Source: Crocodylus rhombifer
Lineage: Eukaryota; Chordata; Crocodylia; Crocodylidae
Reading direction: 5' to 3'
Assembly: GCA_038503035.1 (NCBI GenBank)
Contig: JAVSML010019068.1
Span: 66,021 to 130,020, forward strand
DNA length: 64,000 nt
Part shown: piece after piece, positions 12,119-22,142 of the stretch
How positions within the stretch are numbered: position 1 is the stretch's first letter
Layout: every line of letters starts with the position of its first letter
Translations under genes and position numbers: made by a program
The notes under the pieces: model-generated
Seen by the model: only the letters and a program-made list of their open reading frames with translations
What the model was told of the DNA's origin: nothing
Databases searched by the model: none

Positions 12119-12416
12119 CAGTGGATCTCAATCTTTTTAGACTTGAATCATTCCTGGATAGACTTGAAGCACCCCTTAGAAAATGCAGGCTCTCAGTTTC
12201 TACTTTTTTTTTTGCTTACAGAGAAATAGTAGACCAGTTTCTGTTGCAAAGAACTCAGAAAGACCACAACTCTGGATTTCTGTTTGAAACCTCTGAGTTT
12301 ATCTTGTGAATACTATATGTAAGCCTAACAGTGCTAACATTGTGGCATCTTGCAGGACCCTTGAAAGGATCTCAAGGCACCCCAGGGTGCTGTGGCACCC
12401 TGGCTGAGAACCACTG
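12119..12416. repeat. hAT-like element upstream of CDCA4 coding exon
   Basis: Left end CAGTGGATCTCAATC and reverse-complemented right end CAGTGGTTCTCAGCC form inverted termini. It lies in the intron that ends at 12525, about 110 bp from the acceptor. Flanking duplication is not preserved. Confidence 0.6.
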
Positions 12417-12529
12417 GTCTACAGTGCCCATTACTGGGAATATATGTTTGCAAAAGAAGTGTGATGATTTCCAGTGATGATATTTAAAAGCATATAGCAT
12501 TAACTTCATTTTTTTTCTTTTCCAGGTTC

Positions 12530-13381
12530 ATGTTGGGGAGAGGTCTGAAACGCAAACTGAGTGACTATGAGGAAAACATGGCTGGTCTCTCAAGTGCCTT
12601 TGATTCCAGTCGGAATCTAACATATCCACTTAAGAGGCAGTTAGTGCTGAACATGTGCCTCACCAAGTTACAAACATACAGAATGCTGGTGGAACCAGAC
12701 TTGCACCGCTCTGTCCTCATAGCCAACACAGTGAGGCAAATTCAAGAAGAGATGAGACAAGAGACTAGCCAGCAGCCAGTTAATGTCTGCAATGGCATTG
12801 GCCTTCATTCTCAAAACTACACAGGAGTTGATTCAGCTGGAATTTCTGCACAGTTGCTTTCAGGTGTTAACCAACAAGAGTCTAACTGTTGTGACTCACG
12901 GTCTGCGGAGGAGCCAATTGAAAACGGTCTGCTCATGGTTTCAGATGATGACATGTCATCTGCCATTTCCTCCATTCTGAAGGATTTGGATTTCATGGAA
13001 GACATAAGCCCACCTACCTGTTTGGTTCCTGCTGGAGATGATCAGCCAAAGTCTCCAGAAAATGTAGGTCTAAAACTAGAAGATGATAGGCAAGAGTTGA
13101 AGGGAGCTGAATGTGTGTTTGGTTCCTTTGAAATTTCAAATTCCACCAGTTACTTGAAGGATTTGGCTATAGACGACATCTTTGAAGATATTGACACTTC
13201 AATGTATGATTCGGACTTCTGTTGTCCTCCACTGATGCCGTCCAGATTACCCCCTGCTACTACAGAAGAAACATTGAAAACCTTCCCAACTTGCAATTCT
13301 TCCCCCACAAACAATATTCAGATATGTAGAACAGATCTGAGTGAGCTGGACCACATCATGGAAATTCTTGTTGGATCCTGA
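12530..13381 (+). CDS. CDCA4: Cell division cycle-associated protein 4 (SERTA-domain transcriptional regulator)
   Basis: The 283-residue product is a SERTA-family nuclear regulator; family members bind cyclin-dependent kinase or E2F/DP complexes and modulate E2F-driven transcription. Seen: a GLKRK motif at residues 5-9; a SERTA domain at about 31-78, with MLVEPDLHRSVLIANTVRQ at 52-70, nearly identical to my recollection of CDCA4; an acidic DDDMSSAISSILKDLDF block at 139-155; IDDIFEDIDTSMYDSD at 214-229; and a C-terminal LDHIMEILVGS. The whole frame is one exon: a polypyrimidine tract and AG at 12524-12525 precede the ATG by four bases, matching the human structure with a non-coding first exon, which was not found here. 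CLBA1 lies convergent downstream, as in human. At 283 residues it is longer than human CDCA4 (about 241). SERTAD1, 2 and 3 are alternatives, but SERTA identity and synteny favour CDCA4. Confidence 0.87.
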   Translation: MLGRGLKRKLSDYEENMAGLSSAFDSSRNLTYPLKRQLVLNMCLTKLQTYRMLVEPDLHRSVLIANTVRQIQEEMRQETSQQPVNVCNGIGLHSQNYTGVDSAGISAQLLSGVNQQESNCCDSRSAEEPIENGLLMVSDDDMSSAISSILKDLDFMEDISPPTCLVPAGDDQPKSPENVGLKLEDDRQELKGAECVFGSFEISNSTSYLKDLAIDDIFEDIDTSMYDSDFCCPPLMPSRLPPATTEETLKTFPTCNSSPTNNIQICRTDLSELDHIMEILVGS

Positions 13382-13664
13382 TATTTATTATTTATCCAAA
13401 GATACTTTTCTATACTGCCACTTAACTATGGTTTGACGATAAAGCCACTGGGAAAGTTTTATAAAGAATTTTCTTAAAATGAAAAATGCAATTGTCCCTG
13501 GGTGATTCTTTTAAAATATTTCCAAAAGTTATAAAGCAAACAAGTGGCAGATATTTTTTTAAAAAATGAAATATTTATTTAAGAAATTGTGCAATCATCT
13601 TTTTCCTTCCACAGTGTTTGTATGGAAATATGCACATGCCCTTCCCAGCCCTCATTCCCCTCTG

Positions 13665-13670
13665 AATAAA
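13665..13670 (+). promoter_or_regulatory. CDCA4: AATAAA poly(A) signal, proximal (CDCA4)
   Basis: Canonical hexamer 284 bases after the CDCA4 stop codon. Confidence 0.5.
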
Positions 13671-15554
13671 CTTTATGTGCAATTTTTAATTTATCTGAAG
13701 AATTTACATGTAAAATGAATTTCATATAAGGTGGTCTCTTACTAAGACTAGATTTTATTTTTAATATTGAAATGCATGCCAAGTAGGCATACATTGAGTT
13801 GCATGTTCGGATAGTACAGATCCGACAGCATTACTAGAATATGGGTATATTTTAAAAATATTGAGACACAAATCTTTCTTCACTTTGGTTAGAAAACCAG
13901 ACTCGAGACACTTGTCAGCAAAGTATCTTGCATTTTCTAAAACATTCAAAACTATTTATTTTTGTAAATTTTATAGTCTTTCTACATTTTACTATGTTGT
14001 TCATCATAGCTTAAATATGAGTTTCTAGGTGGATGTGGCTAGCACTACCTCTCTAAGCTGAAATGCTTTAACTGTTTCTAGTGCTTTGTCAAAGACTACA
14101 GATTTTTTCCTTTTTTGTTCCTGGGTGGTGAGGGTTTTTTCTTTACGGGGAGAAAATCCTTTTAATTCATTGAACCGATCCTTTGTTTGACAGTGATGTA
14201 GTTGATTTGTGAAATTAAGGGTATTAAATGTTTATAATTTGTACAAGTATTTACAAATGTAATTTATATGTAGATTGTCCAATTTAACATTTTTCTGTCA
14301 GTATTATGTGCTTAGATTTTGAATAATCTTGGCATTCTTTAAATTAGCGTTTAATATGTACAGGTAGGTCTTTTTTGTTCTTTATGGAGAACACTGTTTC
14401 TCAGTCTTGTTTTCACTACAGAGCTAGATGATTTTTATGTGCAATATTAAATACACACATTTGCACACCTGGCATCATGGAGCAAAGTGCTTTAAATTTG
14501 AACTTGCAAAGTAGCACCTTTGGAGGGTACCTGAAGAGCCAACATCTCTATATCCTTTAAGAGACAACTTAAGAAACTATTTCTCATCATAATAATCCTT
14601 ATTGTTTAAATTACTCCTAAATATTAATTTAAAAATGGTGAGTCATCTCTGAGTAAGTACCATCCTGCAGCTGTGAGCTCAGGGGTCTCGCCACTCGTGT
14701 GCAGCACCAGGACTGGCCTTCGTGTGAAGAAAGCATGTCTGTCTTAGATATGGATGACCATCAACAGTTCCTTGTAGTTAGCAAGGGGGGGCATTATCTG
14801 TTTGTTTTGTTTTTACATCTATATAAATGCATTCATTAACTAAAGATGAGGTTTGCAGTGAGAATTATTTTTCCCTGGAGTAGTCTGATCTTTTTTTTTT
14901 CCCCCCCACTCAAACTGGGATCCCTGGAGGTGCTTTCTGAATAAGGTATTTGGCCACCTGTATTTTTCTAGAAACTTGCATTGTAGCCTTCAAAGCCGCA
15001 GCACATTTATAACATATGTAGTTTTAAAAGCATCGCTGTTCCACCTGACAGGATAACTGTTGTCCATGTCCCCTTTTTTTTTCCTCATCCAGAAGATTTA
15101 CAGCTGTAACCATGTAGCCATCTTGGCTATTGTAGTATTCTGTTTTTGGGGAAAAAAAAAGTTTTCTCCCCTTTACACTCGCTCTCTCCTAATACCTGTG
15201 GAAGTGATCTAAAAGTGCTCCAGCTGAGCTTTGTCTCTTCTGTGTGAGGCATCTGCACAGCAGCAGAATGGCGGAGGAATGCACCCAGAGTGTGTCCAGA
15301 AACAAGGAACAAAATCCTGGCATGGGCAAATTCCATAGGAATTTTGCCATTAACTCTACTGGGGCCAAGGTTTTTGTTTTTTTTTTTTTTAATTCAAGGT
15401 TTTTACATATGCTGCAGCACAGAGTAACCGATCCTAAATTGAGATTTTTAGATCATGTGACTCATGGCTACTAACTAGCCAATCAGTACAATCGGGTCCC
15501 TCAGAATAGTGTAGAATCAGTTTAGGCCATATCTTCTCAACCATTTGAACTAGG

Positions 15555-18522
15555 CTCATCGGGGGAAGGAGAAGGTGAGGGCGGAGGAAGCCTCGGACCA
15601 CTAAAGCAAGCAGTATAGCCCAGCCTAGACTGACAAGCGGAACATATACACAGGTAAGAAACAGGGGCCAGTGCACACATCCACAGGAGGCCTCAAATGC
15701 CTCTACACAAATGCCCGTAGTATGAGAAACAAGCAGGAGGAACTTACCCTCCTGCTAGCTGACACCAACCCAGACATAGTGGGGCTCACTGAAATGTGGT
15801 GGGACCCAATGCATGACTGGGCAGCGAATATCAAGGGCTATAGGGTGTACAGGAGGGACAGGACAGGGAGGAAAGGCGAGGGTGTGGTGCTCTACATTAA
15901 GGAGGAATATATATCCTCATCAAGTAGCACAGAGTCAGGGGAGGGGCAGACTGAAATGCTCTGGGTTATAATACAAGGCAGTTGAGGAGAAAGAGACTTA
16001 ACGGCGGGGTCTACTACAGACCTCCCCACCAAGGAGAAGAGCTAGACCAGGAATTCTCAAGTCAGCTCACGGAGGCAGTTAGGTCAAAGGACGTGGTCAT
16101 CATGGGCGACCTGAACTTTCCAGACATCTGCTGGGAAGGGCAGTCAGCCAGGTCTGACCGCTCATGTAGGTTCCTAGCCCAAATGCAGGACCTCCATCTA
16201 ACCCAGGAGGTGCACAGCCCCACCAGGAGAGACGCCTTGTTGGACCTGGTGCGGGCCATGGGTGATGACCTGGTGAGGGGGCTGCGGGTGCTCGACCACC
16301 TGGGTGACAATGATCATCGCCTGCTGGGATTCACCATCCAGTGCAAGATGGCAAAGACCTGCAGCAAGGCAGCAGCCCTAGATTTCGGGAGGGTGGACTT
16401 CAATGAGCTAAGGAGAATAGTTGGGGAGGCACTGAGGTCCCGGAAGGGAGGAGAACCAGGTGTCCAAGAAGAGTGGTCGCTCCTTAAGGAGACAATCCTC
16501 CAAGCCCAAAGGGAAGTAATCCCAACACGGATCAAAGGGAGCAGGAGGTCATAAAAGCCCCCATGGCTCACCAAAAGCATCTGGGGGTGTCTCCTAGCTA
16601 AAAGGGAGGCGCACACCCAATGGCAGGGAGGGGCCATCACCAGGGAGGATTATACTGCGGCTGCTCAGGGATGCAGGGGGGCGGTCAGAAAGGCCAAGGC
16701 AGAGATGGAACTGGGACTAGCTTCCTGGATCAAGGACAACAAGAAGTCCTTTTTTTTAAATCCATAGGGGACAAAAAGAAGGTACTGGGTAACATGGGGC
16801 CCCTGCAGGACACATTAGGAAATTTGGTCGTCACACCAGACAACAAAGCTAACCTATTTAACGACTTCTTTGCCTCCATTTTCCTGAGCAGGGACCAGAT
16901 CAGCACCCCCACTGGGACCCCCTCACACCCAGGCCAAAGGTCAGGGAGGATCTAGTCAGGGAGGGACTGGACGTATTTAAATCAGCTGGTCCGGAAGATG
17001 TCCACCCCCAAGTGCTGAGGGAATTAGCTGAGGCCATTACGGGACCCCGGCACGGCTGTACGAGCACTCATGGTGCTCTGGTGTGGTGCCAGAGGACTGG
17101 AAGAGGGCCAGTGTGGTTCCCATGTTCAAAAAAGGGAGAAAGGAGGACCGGGGAAACTATAAGCCAGTTAGTCTTACCTCGATCCTGGGTAAGCTTTTTG
17201 AGAGAATTATCCTGGCACATGCCCACGAGGGGCCAGCAGGGGAGGTTATGCTTAGGGGCAACCAACACGGGTTCATTAGAGGCAGGTCCTGTCAGACCAA
17301 CATGGTGGTCTTCTACGACCAGGTCACCAAATCCATAGATGCAGGGGTAGCAGTGGATGTAGTCTTTCTGGACTTAGGGAAGGCCTTCGACACCGTCTCT
17401 CACCCTGTTCTCATTAAAAAACCTAGAAGACTGTGGTGTCGACACCTACACAGTCATGTGGTTCACCTACTGGCTGGAGGGCCACACCCGGAGAGTGGTG
17501 GTGGACGGGTCATTTTCAACCTGGAGGGATGTGGGCAGTGGGGTCCCCCAGGGCTCGGTCCTTGGGTCCGCACTGTTCATCATCTTCATCAGTGACTTGG
17601 ACGAGGGGGTAAAAAGCACCCTGTTCAAATTTGCTGATGACACCAAGATGTGGGGAGATGTGGGCATGCTAGAAGGGAGCAATAGGCTACAGTTGGACCT
17701 AGACAGGTTACGAGGGTGGGGGGATGAGAATAGGATGGGATTCAACACTGACAAGTGCAAGGTGCTGCACCTGGGGAGGAACAACCGGCACCATACCTAC
17801 AGGTTAGGGAACTCCCCTCTTGTCAGCACGGAGGCAGAAAAGGATCTTGGAGTCATCACTGATGCCAAGATGAACATGGGCTGGCAGTGTGGGGAGGCAG
17901 TCAGGAAGGCCAACCGCACCTTGGCATGCATCCACAGGTGCATCTCGAGCAGGTCCAAGGAGGTGATCCTCCCTCTCTATGCGGCCCTGGTCAGGCCGCA
18001 GCTGGAGTACTACGTCCAGTTCTGGGTGCCGCACTTCAAGAGGGATGTGGACAACATGGAGAGGGTCCAGAGGAGGTCACTCGCATGATCAGGGGACAAC
18101 AGGGCAGGCCCTACGAGGGGAGGCGACGGGACCTGAACCTGTTCAGCCTCCACAAGAGAAGGCTGAGGGGGGATCTGGTGGCCTGGTACAAACTAGTCAG
18201 GGGGGATCAGCAGGCACTGGGGGAGTCCCTGTTCCCCCGAGCACCGCCAGGAGTGACCAGGAATAACGGTCACAAGCTGGCAGAGGGTAGATTCAGACTA
18301 GACATCAGGAGGCACGACTTCACGGTCAGGGCGGCTAGGGTCTGGAAGCAACTTCCAAGAGAAGTGGTGCTGGCTCCTACCCTGGGGGTCTTTAAGACAA
18401 GGCTCGACAATCACCTTGCTGGGGTTGTTTGACCCCAGTACTCTTTCCTGCCACGGCAGGGGGTCAGACTTGATGATCTGCTCAGGTCCCTTCCGACCCT
18501 GCTACTAACTATGAAACTATTT
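15555..18522 (+). mobile_element. CR1 LINE, near-complete ORF2 (endonuclease plus RT), inactivated
   Basis: Consecutive frames encode a CR1 ORF2 protein. The endonuclease starts at CLYTNARSMRNKQEEL (about 15700) and includes VVIMGDLNFPDICW and a DNDH box where the usual motif is SDH. RT pieces follow: [27 protein letters not shown] and FADDTK (active site 17630-17641), then the C-terminal HRCISSRSKEVILPLYAAL region ending at 18432. Several frameshifts and a stop near 16552 break it. The 3' end finishes with actatgaaactat. The 5' boundary is approximate; ORF1 is not present in recognisable form. It lies within the candidate CDCA4 3' UTR, same strand. Confidence 0.93.
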
Positions 18523-18761
18523 GAATTACTTGGAAATTGAAAGATATGTATGTACATGAACACAATGTAATGGTTCTGTTAATACGGGATTTCTGATGCT
18601 ATCAAATATTCCAAATCACTGGATAAAGGGATTAATTTTAAAAGTGTATAAATACTTATGGAAAAGGTACAGCTTCAGAATGTACACAGACTGTGCATTG
18701 TGTATAGACTACTCTGGCTTTTTCTCAGTCTCTACTTTTGTATTAATACAAGATATGCCTG

Positions 18762-18767
18762 AATAAA
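18762..18767 (+). promoter_or_regulatory. CDCA4: AATAAA poly(A) signal, distal (CDCA4 candidate)
   Basis: Canonical hexamer about 240 bases past the CR1 end; another AATAAA follows at 18844. Could be the true CDCA4 transcript end if the CR1 sits in its 3' UTR. Confidence 0.4.
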
Positions 18768-18790
18768 TCTTTGAAATACTAAGGCCTTCT

Positions 18791-19587
18791 ACACTGTGAT
18801 GAATTGGAATTGTTGTTAAACATATATTTAATTTCATGACAGGAATAAAAATGTTGCATCTAATTTCTTGTTTGCATTGCAGATACAGAGTTCTACATGC
18901 AGTAAATGTTTTCGCTCAATCTGAGCCTTCAGGAGGCTGAGAAGCGATTACATCCTTTGTTAAGTATTACATCCATGCCAGTAGAAAATAAAATGTTCGT
19001 TTAATGACACATTCGCATCATATTCACCACCTGGTTGTATAGACATGTAAAGCACTAGGGAATTAAGGTATAGCATAATGTGTCAATGCTATTTTTATAC
19101 ATTTAAGAAACAGGTAAATTGTTGAATATAGTGGATGGTACTTCACTCCTCCTTGTTGGTTATAAAGCTCTTGTCACTAAAAACTCATTCTTAATGGATT
19201 CCTTAACATCCCATTGCCAAGATCTTAACCTGTTGTATTATACAGTTACGGTGGTACACGGTCTGGTATGCAGTGTTATTTTCAATATTTTATTTGTACC
19301 TGTGGCACTCAACCTCTGTAGTCCTGGGGTCCAGATGAATGGCTCAGGGCTGGTGCACAGACCAGATCCTGCACATGGGATCGGTCGGTCTGTGCGCTTG
19401 ATCCAGCTTGGAATTGGTCCGTTGATTCGGCATTCTGGGTAGAGCTGCGGCTCTGAGAGCAATTTACACTGCAGCTGCTCCTTGGCCACCAAATTGCTGT
19501 ACTTGTGGGGAGACCCACAGACCAGATGGCATGGCTTTGTAACCTAAGGCTGAGCATCAGTTGCAAAGTTGGATATGTGTCTTTAAA
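18791..19587. other. Intergenic spacer, with possible hAT fragment
   Basis: No gene. From about 19300, gtggcactcaacctctgtag resembles a hAT left end and is followed by GC-richer sequence up to the CR1 junction at 19588, but no matching right end was found. Confidence 0.4.
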
Positions 19588-21991
19588 CAGTCAGCCAGGT
19601 CTGACTGCTCACGTGGGTTCTTGGCCAGAGTGCAAGACCTCCATCTAACCCAGGAGGTGCACAGCCCCACCAAGGGAGACGCCTTGTTGGACCTGGTGCT
19701 GGCCATGGGTGATGACCTGGTGAGGGGGCTGCGAGTGCTCGACCACCTGGGCGACAGCGATCATCGGCTGCTGGAATTCACCATCCAGCGCAGGGTGGCA
19801 AAGGCCTGCAGTAAGGCAGCAGCCCTAGATTTTAGGAGGGCATACTTCAATGAGCTAGGGAGGATAGTTGGAGAAGCGCTGAGGTCCCAGAGGGGAGGGG
19901 AGCCAGGTGTCCAAGAAGAGTGGTCACTCCTTAAGGAGATGATCCTCCAAGCCCAAAGGAAGGTAATCCCAATGAGGATCAAAGGGAGCAGGAGAGCACA
20001 CAAGCCTCCATGGCTCACCAAAAGCATCTGGGAATGTCTCCTTGCTAAAAAGGAGGCTTACACCCAATGGAAAGAAGGGGTCATCACCGGGGAGGACTAT
20101 TCTGTAGTTGCTCGGAGATGTAGGGGGGTAGTTAGGAAGCCCTAGGCGGAGATGGAACTGGGACTAGCTTCCCAGATTAAGGACAATAAGAAGTCCTTTT
20201 TTAAATACATCGGGGTAAAAAGAAGGTCCCGGGTAATGTGGGGCTCTTGCAGGACGCATTGGGAAACTTGGTTGTCACACCGGACGGCAAAGCTAACATG
20301 TTTAATGATTTCTTTGCCTCCGTCTTCCTAAGTAGGGATCAGAACAGCCACCTCCCTGCTGGGCCCCCCTCGGGCCCCGGGGGAGACACACCTGGGCCAT
20401 GGGTTAGCGAGGATTTAGTTAGGGAGCTTCTGGAGGGGTTGGACATATTCAAGTCAGCCGGTCTGGATGATCTCCACCCTAGAGTTCTAAAGGAACTGGC
20501 CGAGGTCATTGCAAGTCCCCTGGCATGGCTTTACGAGCACTCGTGGCGCTCTGGTGAGGTACCAGAGGACTGGAAGAGGGCCAACGTGGTCCCCATCTTC
20601 AAAAAAGGCAGGAAGGAGGACCCAGGAAACTATAGGCCGGTTAAGTTAGTCTTACCTCGATCCTAGGCAAGCTGTTCGAGAAAATTATGCTGGCACACAT
20701 CCAGGAGGGGCCAGCAGGGGACTGCATGCTTAGGGGCAACCAACATGGGTTCATCAGTGGCAGGTCCTGTCAGACCAACCTGGTGGCCTTTTACGATCAG
20801 ATCACCAGATCATTAGATGCACGGGTAGCAGTGGATATAGTCTTCCTGGACTTCCGGAAGGCTTTTGACACTGTCTTTCACCCCGTTCTCATTAAGAAAC
20901 TGGGGGGCTGTGGTGTAGGCACCCACACAGTCCAATGGGTCGCCAACTGGCTGGAGGTCCGCACCCAGAGGGTGGTGGTGGATGGGTCATTTTCGACTTG
21001 GAGGGATGTGGGCAGTGGGGTCCTGCAGGGCTCGGTCCTTGGGCCCTCACTGTTCAGCATCTTCATCAGTGATTTGGATGAGGGGGTAAAAAGCACCCTG
21101 TTCAAATTTGCTGATGACACTAAGATGTGGGGGGACATGGGCACACTGGAAGGATGCAACAGGCTACAATCAGACCTAGTCAGGTTACAAGGGGCGGACG
21201 AGAATAGGATGGGATTCAACACTGACAAGTGCAAGGTGATGCACCTCGGGAGGAACAACCGGCACCATACCTACAGGTTAGGGAACTCCCCTCTTGTCAG
21301 CATGGAGGCGGAAAGGGATCTGGGGGTCACCACTAACTCCAAGATGAACATGGGCTGGCAGTGTGGGGAGGCAGTCAGGAAGGCCAACCGCACCTTGGCA
21401 TGCATCCACAGATGCATCTCGAGCAGGTCCAAAGAGGTGATCCTCCCCCTCTATGCGGCACTGGTCAGGCTGCAGTTGGAGTACTACGTCCAATTCTGGG
21501 CGCCGCACTTCAAGAGGGATGTGGACAACATGGAGAGGGTCCAGAGGAGGCCACTCGCGTGATTGGGGGACAACAGGGCAGGCCCTACAAGGAGAGGCTA
21601 TGGGCCCTGAACCTGTTCAGCCTCCACAAGAGAAGGCTGAGGGGGGATCTGGTGGCCTGTTACAAACTAGTCAGGGGGGATCAGCAGGCACTGGGGGAGT
21701 CCCTGTTCCCCGAGCACTGCCAGGAGTGACCAGGAATAACGGTCACAAGCTGGCAGAGGGTAGGTTTAGGCTAGATATCAGGAGGTGCGACTTCACGGTC
21801 AGGGCGGCTAGGATCTGGAAGCAACTTCCAAGAGAAGTGGTGCTGGCTCCTACCCTGGGGGTGTTTAAGAGGAGGTTAGATGAACACCTTGCTGGGGTCA
21901 TTTGACCCCAGTGCTCTTTCCTGCCATGGCAGGGGGTCGGACTGAATGATCTGCTCAGGTCCCTTCTGACCCTAGAAACTATGAAACTATA
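19588..21991 (+). mobile_element. CR1 LINE, 5'-truncated in the endonuclease
   Basis: Starts abruptly at a point equal to about 16141 of the copy at 15.5 kb (cagtcagccaggtctgac), so reverse transcription stopped inside the endonuclease. It keeps a GDSDHRLL box, VPEDWKRANVVPIFKKGR, a mutated GVLQGSVLG, FADDTK at 21107-21118, and a C-terminal region ending at 21905. Frames at 19561-20145, 20238-20666, 20687-21562 and 21453-21905 are pieces of one ORF2. Closely similar to the upstream copy throughout, so the same subfamily. Ends agaaactatgaaactat. Confidence 0.93.
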
Positions 21992-22142
21992 AATACCACC
22001 CCAGTCAGGCCTTGCCTTTCCAAAGTTGTATCTTCACCATGTCTGAAACTACCTTTCTGCTGGTTCCCTGCCCAATATCCTGGGAAATACTTTCCCACTG
22101 GTCTTGCAGGTAGCTGTGTTCAATACCCACTGATCGGCACAA

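Larger units (their letters stand above)
13382..18790 (+). other. CDCA4: Candidate CDCA4 3' UTR, interrupted by a CR1
   Basis: AT-rich, low-repeat DNA follows the stop. An AU-rich stretch (tatttattatttatcc, 13383-13398) lies immediately after the TGA, and atatttattt recurs near 13571. Poly(A) signals occur at 13665 (AATAAA), 14446 (ATTAAA) and, beyond the CR1, at 18762 (AATAAA). The sequence after the CR1 (18523-18790) has the look of a transcript end. Short and long 3' UTR forms are both possible; usage is inferred. Confidence 0.45.

Noticed and set aside
12530..13381. Assigning the SERTA gene to SERTAD2 because of the DIDTSMYD motif
   Set aside because: The SERTA core is closest to CDCA4, and the convergent neighbour is CLBA1, as in human.
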